From IMG/VR virus record IMGVR_UViG_3300009086_000035, positions 1 to 41,814 of that record: a DNA stretch of 41,814 nt; one strand, 5' to 3'. Shown in pieces: positions 8,601 to 19,000 of this stretch; position 1 is the first letter of the stretch, and the number at the start of each line of letters is the position of its first letter. The translations under genes and the position numbers were made by a program. The stretch comes from a virus. Below the pieces are notes generated by a model, which worked only from the letters and a program-made list of their open reading frames with translations, made no database searches and had not been told where the DNA came from.

Positions 8601-11600
8601 CCACTACCATTAATACCTTTTGTTGTGTCATCAACAAAGAAACCACTATCAGCCCTTATATATCTAGGTGTATAGATATTTTTGGCGGTCACTTGATTTA
8701 TTCGTAGCCATGTATCGTCTTGAGAACCTATCTCACCTATTCTAGTAGTGCCGTTATAGAATTGTATGTGATCCGATAGGTTATTATCCGCTTTCTTTAT
8801 AAGAATTCGGGCATTTGAGCTACCATCGCCTACATTTATATCTCCCGAAGTCGTAGCGGACGCAACAGTAAGATTCCTACTAGAGTCAATTACTGTTGTA
8901 GTACCTACTTGATAACCTGAGTCTGCTTTAATAAAACCTGCAAGATAAACATCTTTCCACTTATTATTGCTCCACCCTAAACTAATATCACTGCTATGAG
9001 CAGTTGAAGTCATACTGGTAGGATGAATACATCTATAGGCAGAATTTGGTTGAAATAGTAATCCTGCTTCATCCTGCCCTATTGATGAGCTTGCTATATC
9101 TATATTTCCAGCTTTTAAAGATCCTGGAAAGGTTACTTTTTTATTCTCATCTACACCATATATTGTTTGTTTGCCTGCTGGATACCCGCCCCATATTTGC
9201 ATACGATATAAAGCAATATCTCTATCAGTATAGTCACCTGTGGACCAAGTAGGCTCAAAATCAATTCGTATTTTACTATACCGAGTAGAAGACGTTGGGT
9301 GAAATGCAATCGTGTCAAAAGGTAGGTACAAATGCCCTGGCCAAGACGACACTGTTGTATTACTTGTTGTATGGGTTGTCCAGCCATTTGCATTATGATA
9401 CTTACTAGTTTTTACAGTTGTACTGTGAGACTGACTGCTCCAGTACATATATAAAGCATTCAAATATACATAGTCGCCGTCATTTTCTAGTTCTATTCTA
9501 AAATGAGGAGTGTCATTAGGAATAATTACCGAAGAATTATTGTCTCCTCCCAAGAATTTTTTCTTATTATCATCAGAGAAAGAAGTATACTCAGTATAGT
9601 TTGTACCGTCTGTAGAAGTAAAAAACTTTAGTTTGGTTATATCATAGAAAGCAGTTTTATTATTAAACTGTTCCTGAAACAAAGCCATTTCTGTAATCGA
9701 AGGTGTGCCTAAATTATTACTAGGAACTCCATGAGTGCGTTGGTTTATTCTGAAATAACTGTCGGAAACATCTGAACGAAGAAAGTTTGCACCTTCTATT
9801 CCATCAACAGTGTCTGCATCTAATCCGCTACCCGTACCATCATTTCCAGCAGTCCACACCTTGCTGTTATTTACTCGCAGTTCTGTAGCATTTGCAATAT
9901 TTACAATATTGTCGTTGGCGTCATCTATTACATATAAGGATACATTATTTCCAGCACCATTTGTACCATCCCATATTATACCCTCTCCAGGATCATTGAT
10001 AGTAATTTGATTAACACCGCTAATATTATAGTTATTACCGAATATTCCTCCATTATCATGACCACCAACGTTTATTCCTTTGTCGAAAGTAATTCTTTCT
10101 GCGGCTGTGTCTGCGACATCACTTCTTAGATACTTATTATCTGTTTGTGTGGTTATATCAAAAGAAGTAAGATAACCTCCCTGCGAGTGATCTCCCCACC
10201 CATACGCCGTATCATAGTTACTTTTATTAGTTGCTGTGAGATCTCCACGATGCCATACTTTCTGCCAATCCGTTCCGTTATGAACATGAATCGCATTAGT
10301 GCTAGATTGACTATTTCCTGCAGAAGTAATTCTTATATTATCTTTTAGCCCGGTACTAGAGTTGGAACTGAAGTAATAATATCCTGTGTATGCCCCATGA
10401 TAGAATCTAGTATACTGTTGACCGCTGTAAGTGTGGCTTGCAAAAGTCAGAGTGTTTGCTGATAATTGTGTAGTATAATCGTCGTTTCCAGCAGTACCAG
10501 TATAAGAATCTAGTGTAAGAGATCCAGTAAGAGTACCACCCGTTAGAGGCAAGTGTCCTACTTGCGAATAAGTATATGCAGTATCCCAGTTTGAATCATC
10601 ATAACCACTTGCTGTAATTGTACCCGTAATAGTAAGATTTTGACTGCTATCTATAATGATACTATTTCCTTTCTTCAAAGAAGTACCATACTCTATACTA
10701 CCAGTATTTTTTATGTTTCCTGATACTGTAAGTTTTTCTTCAGGAGTGTTATCTCCAATACCTAAATTGTGTCCGATGAAACTTACTACATCCGCATCTG
10801 AATCTGTTAGATAAAGTCCATAGGCATTTGTAGGAAACTTACTTCCCGTACCAGAAGCAATTTGATAATCACCATAGAATAAGTAACTGTTACTTGTAGT
10901 ATACTTACCAATAGAATTATCATCAAAAACTGCACCAACTACATAAGCATTTGCAGGTGCATAAGACTGGCCGTTACTGGGGGCTTCATAGTTAATTTCT
11001 GATCGCATTCCCCAAAGAGTTTGGACATTATTACTACCAGTTTCACTATCTAAATTTGCAGATATATCTCCGCCCATCATTACGGTATCGCCACCGCTGC
11101 CGGTGCCTCTGCCGTATGCTATACCTCTTATGCCTTTAACATTGGTTGTTCGAGCGGTTCCACTTTCGTCCGCAATAGCTATACCATCTACACCTATAAG
11201 ATTATCGTTAGTCCCTGCAGAGTTTTCTGCCTCTGCTCTACCATATATTGCTTTTGTTGTTGCTTCTCCCTGGTTCCGGGCATCTACATATATACCATAG
11301 TTTATAAAATCATTGGCACCATTTCCACCACTAGCAGAAGAATCTAGATCAACATATAGGGCTGTATGTATTCTGTCGGCTGTAAGACTATCGCTACCGC
11401 TAGGGGTTGATCGAATATAGACATGGTTATAGGGAGTATTCCCTGCAGTATCTCCTGTTTCGGTAAACTGTATGCCGTTAGTTGCAGTAGACTCAATATC
11501 TAAATCTTTACCAGTAATTTTACCGTCGGTCTGAAAGTCTACAAGACCTGTGCCTCCATTGTCGTCCGAACTATATTTTACTCCATAATCTGCTACGTGT

Positions 11601-12985
11601 ACAAGGCTTGCCCCGGAGTAAGCTGTAGCTGTTGGAGCCATTGTCACAGTTTGACTACCTAGAGGTAAGACTTCTACATCAATAGCTGTATTTGTTGTCC
11701 CATTATGTTTTATACTTACATCAAAATCATCATTGTCATCACTGACAACTTTAATAGTAAGTACAGTATAGAATCCAGAAGTTGTTTTAACAATTATATC
11801 TTCACTATGATTTACCAAAATCTCTGCAGTAACATTTACTACTACATTGTCAGAAGTGCCTCTAAAAGTAGCTTTTACTGCTGCAGCTAGTCTATCTCCT
11901 TCAACCCTAAAAGCTCGAACATATGATCCGGCATTTACATTACTAACTGTTGCTTTCTTAACAGTGGCATAAGAATCATCAAGAGTAGTACTAAAGTCGG
12001 AGATTTTTAGGTATCTACCATCAAGACTTACGGTTTCAGTCCCTGTTTGCTTAGAGGCTGTAAGAGTACCCTCTGAAAAAGATAGATCAGTGAGGTGGTT
12101 ACTATATGCAGTATTCCAGTTACTATCGTTATAACCACTACCAGAAAGGGTGCCTGTGGCAGAAAGGTTTCCAGAAGCAGTTATATTTGCTATACTTAAA
12201 TCTCCTGTAGCAGTAATTCCTCCTGATACAGTAAGTTTACTTGTAATACTTGCAGGAGTTGAGTAGCCAATACCAACATTTCCTGTTTCTAGTACTGTAA
12301 AGGCTTCGCCTACTCCACTCGCTCCACCTGCCCAAAGTCTCCAACGATCTGAATCAAATCTTAAGGTGGCGCAAGCAGCATTTCCATATTCCAGAGCTTG
12401 ACCTATATCATCTGTCTCATTAAGATTACCTAAACTATGCCCTACTACTTCCAAGCTAGAATACACTTGTAGATTGTCATCAATTTTAACCGAACCACTT
12501 CCAGATTTAAGCGTAAGTTGGTAGTTTGATGCTGTTTCTACAAGACCGCTAGTATGAAGCTTTAATACATCTGCATCATTTGTTCCATGAATACTAACAT
12601 AGTCTCCTGCAGAGTTATCATCAGAAGGAACTAAGTGAAGCACTCCTTCGTTTGCATCATCACCGCTACGAGTTTCGTGCATGATATACCCAGGATCATT
12701 AGACCCTGAAGTAGCATAGAAGTATATATAGGATTTATCTGTATTTCCAGCAAAAGTATCGGCAATAGTAGTTGTATTACCTTCGGTATATAATTTAAAG
12801 TAGTTATTAGTACTAGTATCAATTATAAGTTCGCCAGTGAGAGTGCCGCCCGATAAAGGTAAATGATCCACCTGTGAGTAGTCATACGCACTTTTCCAGT
12901 TCGCAGACGTACCATGACTGGGAGTAGTAATTGTACTGCCAGTATCAAGACCATTCTTTACTTTAAAGTTTTTATCGTTTGCCAC
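5666..12985 (-). CDS. Giant tail fibre protein (2439 aa)
   Basis: The N-terminus NFKVKNGLDTGS is a typical fibre attachment sequence. About five copies of a module like NWxxAYxYSQVGH-LPL-GGTLTG punctuate the shaft, near residues 28, 285, 800, 1485 and 1650. Around residues 1490-1535 is a VDSAP-x-ALNTLNELAAALGDD module also present in the 4330-aa protein. Near residues 2130-2290 is a segment resembling a carbohydrate-binding jelly roll (QTYRVSIQVKGD). The C-terminus (INGTTLSGGKGALLN, GDFFVGD, then FDQDQGKLNI) resembles the end of some central tail-fibre proteins. GGGGAG lies 9 nt upstream of ATG 12985. It is probably a long receptor-binding fibre; trimerisation is inferred from the repeat type. 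Confidence 0.85.
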   Translation of the reverse strand: MANDKNFKVKNGLDTGSTITTPSHGTSANWKSAYDYSQVDHLPLSGGTLTGELIIDTSTNNYFKLYTEGNTTTIADTFAGNTDKSYIYFYATSGSNDPGYIMHETRSGDDANEGVLHLVPSDDNSAGDYVSIHGTNDADVLKLHTSGLVETASNYQLTLKSGSGSVKIDDNLQVYSSLEVVGHSLGNLNETDDIGQALEYGNAACATLRFDSDRWRLWAGGASGVGEAFTVLETGNVGIGYSTPASITSKLTVSGGITATGDLSIANITASGNLSATGTLSGSGYNDSNWNTAYSNHLTDLSFSEGTLTASKQTGTETVSLDGRYLKISDFSTTLDDSYATVKKATVSNVNAGSYVRAFRVEGDRLAAAVKATFRGTSDNVVVNVTAEILVNHSEDIIVKTTSGFYTVLTIKVVSDDNDDFDVSIKHNGTTNTAIDVEVLPLGSQTVTMAPTATAYSGASLVHVADYGVKYSSDDNGGTGLVDFQTDGKITGKDLDIESTATNGIQFTETGDTAGNTPYNHVYIRSTPSGSDSLTADRIHTALYVDLDSSASGGNGANDFINYGIYVDARNQGEATTKAIYGRAEAENSAGTNDNLIGVDGIAIADESGTARTTNVKGIRGIAYGRGTGSGGDTVMMGGDISANLDSETGSNNVQTLWGMRSEINYEAPSNGQSYAPANAYVVGAVFDDNSIGKYTTSNSYLFYGDYQIASGTGSKFPTNAYGLYLTDSDADVVSFIGHNLGIGDNTPEEKLTVSGNIKNTGSIEYGTSLKKGNSIIIDSSQNLTITGTITASGYDDSNWDTAYTYSQVGHLPLTGGTLTGSLTLDSYTGTAGNDDYTTQLSANTLTFASHTYSGQQYTRFYHGAYTGYYYFSSNSSTGLKDNIRITSAGNSQSSTNAIHVHNGTDWQKVWHRGDLTATNKSNYDTAYGWGDHSQGGYLTSFDITTQTDNKYLRSDVADTAAERITFDKGINVGGHDNGGIFGNNYNISGVNQITINDPGEGIIWDGTNGAGNNVSLYVIDDANDNIVNIANATELRVNNSKVWTAGNDGTGSGLDADTVDGIEGANFLRSDVSDSYFRINQRTHGVPSNNLGTPSITEMALFQEQFNNKTAFYDITKLKFFTSTDGTNYTEYTSFSDDNKKKFLGGDNNSSVIIPNDTPHFRIELENDGDYVYLNALYMYWSSQSHSTTVKTSKYHNANGWTTHTTSNTTVSSWPGHLYLPFDTIAFHPTSSTRYSKIRIDFEPTWSTGDYTDRDIALYRMQIWGGYPAGKQTIYGVDENKKVTFPGSLKAGNIDIASSSIGQDEAGLLFQPNSAYRCIHPTSMTSTAHSSDISLGWSNNKWKDVYLAGFIKADSGYQVGTTTVIDSSRNLTVASATTSGDINVGDGSSNARILIKKADNNLSDHIQFYNGTTRIGEIGSQDDTWLRINQVTAKNIYTPRYIRADSGFFVDDTTKGINGSGNFIGGTITGASDANVSNWNDAYTYSQAGHATESYVDTAVSNLVDSAPGALNTLNELAAALGDDASFSTTITTSIGTKLPKAGGSMTGALDITVNGPQLFLKSATNAGDCSIKFSSLVNGTSDYNQFGTLGFYHANASSYGSDASFVLGSNQNTTTILADGKLMYNEGIYSKPASGTGAGTRKDANWDSAYTYSGVGHVEKAGDRMTGVLEIAGTGTNSTYDADDLVLSGFGVIGNRSAPVYITNSNAAGTIKFGVGGAHNANVKLTVTGSTVQASQIIKADAGLSVLSGTGGGKLRIRRNANSTDGDDITDLHMDDGSLYFDIDNDNDGDGGQFVFRRKVNGSMVAATIKSGGDTVLTTASTGINAATLDSQDKAYYRNATNLNAGTVNSVRLPEATAANKGAIELWSDTEQAQAAAAVSNVAGRTYGLQLNSNGQGVVNVPWRDVDFVAVGNPTLNDGSGSSITTAELFTEIEGLDVFDYKLSSFKTSWDYAGNDNLSDGGGLTELAGTSWLNWTDNSSDSTRGNITSLVIAPNTGDSAGGVFIYNDQGSGYSPGWREVWTSRTDGAGSGLDADMVDGIQSSRIIYGSNSSGTNEKTVTDWNSVSKSGFYSDDDASNRFGTSANWSSILHHRLYDANNNYGSQLGFDTYKPELFYRMENNTTWSAWDQIITERQLALSMGWLPAYSNTNLDTIRYNAQERAVEITDRTLGSADTEIGASYRAMKVKGGQTYRVSIQVKGDVADSNGLYLRVYHYQAATLPDGKTSVGHSTSHAEVQATNANADEDNKRNWHENSSITTAWKTYTVAYEPVNDGWASINVLNFSGYAGESVYVRNPHMALESGGGAEDLFACNIYATNATIENIFAEYAEITTISAENIDTNVLNATSVLARTVRVASGTVPAINGTTLSGGKGALLNSDGDFFVGDPSGAHMFFDQDQGKLNIRSATTGGRIEFVNDTIKVLDSSGNERVILGNIS

Positions 12986-13009
12986 GGTTCACATCTCCCC
13001 AAATGGCTT

Positions 13010-13026
13010 GCCCCCATTGCGGGGGC
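13010..13026 (-). promoter_or_regulatory. GC hairpin in the leader of the 2439-aa fibre gene
   Basis: A perfect 6-bp inverted repeat GCCCCC - 5 nt - GGGGGC sits between promoter P2 and the ribosome binding site of the 2439-aa gene, in an AT-rich context. It has no U tract in the - strand direction, so it is not a standard terminator. It could stabilise the messenger or modulate initiation: the GCCCCC arm could also pair with the GGGGAG ribosome binding site at 12995-13000. Confidence 0.6.
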
Positions 13027-13046
13027 GGAATTTGAATTTGGTATTA

Positions 13047-13086
13047 ATTATATGATATTAAAGATACTTTGTCAAGGTTTATTTTT
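13047..13086 (-). promoter_or_regulatory. Consensus late promoter P2 for the 2439-aa fibre gene
   Basis: On the - strand: AAAAATA (13086-13080), 4 nt, TTGACA (13075-13070), 17 nt, TATAAT (13052-13047). The predicted start near 13040 gives a leader of about 55 nt containing the GC hairpin. It begins right after the stop of the 4330-aa gene. Confidence 0.93.
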
Positions 13087-13091
13087 GCTAC

Positions 13092-16000
13092 CTATACTGT
13101 AACGCAGTGTCTTGCTACTTTCACCGTTGCTGCGCTTGCAGAAGACATTGTAACTTTAAGTTCTACATTATTTCCGTTGATTGCAGTCTGCAGCGTTCCT
13201 AGTACCCCATTTGTTTCAATTTTTGCAAACTCTGTGGCTGATGCAGTGGTTCCGTTATGAAGAACAAGTACTTCCGACACTTGATAGTTAGTACCTTGAG
13301 TAATCTGTACTGTATACTTTGCACTTCTAAAAGATGCTTTTGCAAAACTATCTACCACAGTTGCAGAAGTTGAAGATACTGCAGTAGTGGCTGTTGTAAC
13401 ATCTAAGTCTCCTACTGATAACGATGAACCTACAGAAGCTACATCATCTGTTTTCTGTATATCTATAGCCTGTATTACCGTTTCTCCAGATCCTTGATGA
13501 TTTGTAACAAGGACAAAGTCAAAGTATTTACCTTCTGGATCAAATTTACTATCATCTCCACCAGTTGTAGGAACATTATAACCTTTAACAGTACCTTCAA
13601 AAGTATAGGTTTGACCAGCAGTAAGAGATACGTTTTCAGCGAGTGCATAGTTATAACTATTAGCATTATCAGTAGCTAAATTTGCAAAATCTTCATCTAA
13701 AGTTTTTACACCTGCATAGAATTTCCCTGAACCACTATCTGTTGATATCTGCTTTACTCGAACTTTGAGTCTGTAAGTTGCTTCGGGATCAATAGGCATT
13801 TTAACATTTACAGTACCAGTTACCGCACTAGTATGGTCTATGCTTAAACCTTTATGAGTGGCACTGTAAGCGACGGTTCCAGCTCCCGTATCCAATAAAT
13901 CACTCCAGTTATTATTGCCTACAGAGAACGATTTAGAAGTATTGGCTTTTGTAATCTTTCTGCCGCCTATATTTAAGGACTTAACATTATATAGATTTTT
14001 AGTATTAAAATTAATGTTTGAGTTGCCTGAACTAATTGATAGCTCATTACCGCCATCATTTGTAATATTTCCTCTGGCACGAATACTACCTGTGAAGTAC
14101 GCACCTTGACTTGAGGAAACAAACAGATAGTTATCTGGAATAATTACTTCACCAGCATCTCTTATTCTCAAAAGATCTGAGCCACTACTATCCTCAACTC
14201 GGAAAGCTATCTTTGCATCATCACTATCTGAAGTCTCACCCTTAACATGAAGTCTTGCACTAGGGCTATCAGTACCTATACCTACACGCCCTGTATCTCC
14301 TTTCACAGTCATACGTCGAGTGTCGTTTGCATAAACTACCACATCTCTGCTACTTCCGTAACCTCGTATATTGAAATCATCATTTTGAGTATCAATCCAA
14401 GCTACGTCTGCACCGTTATTATCTAATAGTATGATTCTGTGATCATCGTTATCAGAAGTATCTTTTAGAGTTAAGTACGGACTGTCTCTATCTATTCTAA
14501 GATTTCTATTGAACAACCACCCTGTGGAAGCGTGTTCATAAGTAAGAGAAGCATCTGCACCATCAACAGTAATCCCCGATCCATTTGCTGCTGCGGAATC
14601 TGCCGCCCCTTTAGCAACAGTAATATTTAAATCATCAACATCAAGAGTAGTAGAGTTAATCGTAGTGCTTGTACCGTCAACTTGCAAGTTACCCGCAATA
14701 ACTAGAGTACCATTATTATTTCCATGATCTCCATTTGCGTCAGCAGGATCAATAGTAAAGTTCTGCGGTCCTTTTAAAGTACCGGTCATAACTATATCTG
14801 ACTGAGTACCTAAGGTTAGACTGTTATATACTCCAGAAACCGCTCCTGAGAAGCTAGTAGAGGTATTCAGGTAGTATGTAGCATTTTGTCCATCTAACTG
14901 AGAGGCATTACCTCCGTCGGCTGTTGCTGTAAATCCTGTACTATCAAACGCTGTAAGAGGAACATTTCCTGCTTGAACCTTTTTCTGATTACCTGCATCT
15001 AATACTACAAATAAATCTGTAGACTCCATATCATCAGTGGTTTCAGTAAGTTCTGTTAAATCAACATTAAATTGTGTCGTACTTAAATCAAGTAGGGCAC
15101 CTGCAGTATATTCAGTATTGTTATCACTCCAGGGAACATTTACATATGCTTTTTCACTATCAAGCTGTACAGGGTAGTTTTTATCTGTTTGAGTATAGCC
15201 AATCTTAATACCACCAAGCGCACCGCTTGTAGCTGCAGGAAGGGTATAATTGTTCGCATTCGTATCTATAGTATCAAGTTTAGTACCATCAGTAGCAATA
15301 TCACGACCATCTACAGTACCAGATACAACAATATTACCAGTTACGCTTACGCCTCCAGAAGTTGTGGCTAATTTTGCTCCGTTATCATAAAGAAGTGTTA
15401 CCGCTCCGTTCTGACTAGCGGTAATCATATCCTCATCCATTGCTACATTTCTCAATGCAAAAACATCTGTAGCTAGAATTAATTTTCCTGTACCATTATC
15501 TTTAATAACACTATTACTTGCGTCATGGTATATTTGTAAATCTTCTGAATTACCGAATGTAGCCTTATAAGTATCTTTAAAGTCAAAGTCCCCATAGATA
15601 GCATTAGCTCGGAAACGATCAGGCCAATAAGATCGATTAGTATTGTAGTTGTATGCCCATAAATGATTAATCCGAACAGCAGTTCCTGCAAAATTAGTAA
15701 GAGTATATCGTACATGACTAGTGTTTGTACCACCCGAACTAAAGTACACATGATGATTCATTAAACCGCTATTTGTTATATTTAATCTTTCAGTGAAGGT
15801 AGATCCATCAGTAGAAGTTTCAATTTTTACATCTTTTGCTCTCCAACTCTCTCCACCGAACTGTATACCTGCATGAGATCCATGAGTAAGACCACAGTCT
15901 GAAATTGTAATTACAACAGTATCTGTATTTGAAGTACTAGTCTGTCCAGAATTAGCACCTGATTGGAAAGGACTTCCTCCTAAGTCTATAGACGTACCGT

Positions 16001-19000
16001 TCTTTGTGGAAGTAACAGTTAAACGTTTGTTTGCACCCGCTATATTATTATATGAAACTCCAGGAATATATACACCATCGGAAACATTTTCCGAGCTAGT
16101 ATCAAGCACAAATCCACCCATTTGAAGCAGTCTATTTGTCGCAATGTGACCTTTAAAAGTTTCCGTACCTAAAGTTAGTTTATTTGAGGCGCTGCTTGCT
16201 CGAGATAGAGTAAGATCTTGGTTATAAGAAGAAAGAGTACCAGAACCAGAAACAACAGTTTTATTAAAGTAGAAGCTACCTCTATCTGTTTGGATATGTG
16301 CCCATGAACTATTTTCAGAGCCTACAGAGACCCAACCAGTAGGAGTAGTAATCTTCAGTTGACCCGTTGCTCCACCCTGAGATAGATCCGTATTTGTGTC
16401 TGTAATATAAACATTTCCACCCGCTACTGTTAAATCACCTGTAGTATTAACATTACCTGTTGATGACACAGTCATAGCTGTACCGTCTACACTATTAGCA
16501 AATTCAAAACCGTAACCAGTTAAACCAGTGGTTGCTTTCCAAGTACCTCCATAGTTACGGAATGCGGAAGTATAACCAGTATATACATTCCCATTTGATG
16601 TAATACCCGCATTATTAAAATAAGCTATTCGAGTACCGTCTACTAATACATTAAGATTGTCATTGTCTCCATTTGCGGTTGCGGATAAGCCTGTATCTGT
16701 TCTTCCTGTAAACGCTATAGAAGGTGCTGATGTTGTCCCTTGAGGGAAGTAAGCATTGCCCGCAAAAGTAGCATTTGCACTTGTATCAATACTTAATTGA
16801 TTTGTACCGTCTTTTTGAATTGCGAACTCATTTGCACCACTGCCATCAAAATCTCTATTCAATCGGAAGTAGTGATCCCCGTTTCCGTCAGAATCTTGTA
16901 TAGCAGTAATCGAGTTTACAGTATCTGTTACATGCAAGTCTAGAGACTGATTCGCTGTGCGTCCTACCATGAAAGTACCGGTGCCTTGCGTTGTAAGTAC
17001 TCGCAAGTCTCTATTCATGTTCCAACTATCATCAGTGTTAGTATAAGTAAAGGTAGCATTTGCACCGTCAACAGTTAAACCTGCTCCATTAGCCGCAGCT
17101 GCATCTGCCGCACCACTTGCTACAGTAATGTTAAGATCATCGACATCAAGAGTGGTAGAGTTGATAGTAGTAGTTGTACCATCAACTTGTAAATTACCTG
17201 CGATAACAACAGTACCAGTATTGTCACCATGAGTAGCAGGATCAATAGTAAAGCTAGCCGGGCCTTTAAGAGTCCCAGTCATTGTAATATCGTTGATATT
17301 TTGTATATTCGGAGTTCCGCTATTTCTATCAAGCCAAGTAACCCAACCATTACCAGCTGAATTCAGAACTTGAATAGCTTTACGATGTTTAATATCACCA
17401 TGTGTTTCTAGGAATCCATCCGCTCTAAGCTGGTATAAATCTCTTGCTGACATGTCACCGGCATTATTTATACGAGTAGTAGCATTAATAATAACATCGC
17501 CATTTGCAATATTAAGACTTCCTTGATTTAGTGTTACTCTGCTATTTGCAATAGACGTATTTGCTACAGGATTAACACTAAATATTGTTGAATCATCTGC
17601 ATTTCTTACTTGTAAACTATTATTATCTTTCGCATCAAAAATGAAGGAATTATCATAATATGAAAATCTTGTAGCATCTCCACCTATTTTACTAAGCTCT
17701 GAGTTAGTGCCTGTTCCTGCATGTTTCAATACTAGAGCTTTTGTATTATTTAATTCTATGTTTGCAGAGTGAGTTTTAACACCTGATACTGTTTGAGCAC
17801 CTGTAGTAGTTAATACTGTACTATCAATAGAAAACTGAGTATTGGTCAAATCTAAACCAGTACCTGCTGTAAAGGTAGTGTCTTGGGTTGTTATAGTAAG
17901 AGTATCATTTGCGTCATCTTCTGTAAGAGTAACATTTGTACCCGCTGTCAGCATTGCTACTGTAACATCACGAATATCTTCATCAGTTCTTTGAGTATTG
18001 TTAAAGCTAGAGTCAATGGTGAGTGTGTCTGCACTATCATCTTCAGTAAGTGTAATATTATTTCCGCCGCTTAACATAGCAACAACTACATCACGAATAT
18101 CTTCATCACTTCGTTGAGTATTTGGAGTACCAGCAATAGTTACAGTATCTGCCGCATCACTTTTAGTTACTGTAATATTGTCCCCCGCCGTAAGCATTGC
18201 AGCAGAAACATCTCTAATTTCTTCATCTGTTCTAAGAGCCGAAGAAATAGTTACAGTATTTGCATCATCGTCTTTAGCTACTGTAACATTTGTACCTGCT
18301 GTAATAATACTAGCTGCAACATCTCTAATCTCTTCATCAGTTCTAGGAGTTACGGTGGTTGCTACAGTAAGAGTGTCTGCACCATCATCTTCTGTGAGGG
18401 TAATACCTGTGCCTGCGGTAAGCATTGAAACAGTAACATCACGAATATCTTCATCACTTCGTTGAGTATTTGGAGTACCAGCAATAGTTACAGTATCTGC
18501 ATTATCATCTTTTGTTACCGTAATATTTGAGCCGCCTGTAATCATTGCTGCAGAAACGTCTCTAATTTCTTCGTCAGTTCTTGCAGTTACACTATTTGTT
18601 ACCGTAAGTGTATCATTTGCATCGTTTTCAGTAAGAGTGATACCTGTACCTGCCGTAAGCATTGCTACCGTAACATCACGAATATCTTCATCCGTTCTTT
18701 GCGTGTTTGGAGTACCTGTAATTGCTAATGTATCATTTGCATCATCATGAGAAACACTAATATTAGTATGAGTAGCTCCTGTAATTAATGCAGCTGCTAC
18801 ATCCCTAATCTCTTCGTCTGTTCTTTGAGTGTTTGGAGTACCTGTAATGGTTACAGTATTTGCAGCATCATCGTTAACTACTGTAATATTGCTCCCTGCG
18901 GTAATCATACCAGCTGCCAGATCGCGAATAGCCTCATTACTTGGTCCATTTATAGTAAGAGTAGTTGCATTAGTTCTTACAACCCCAACATTTGTACCTC

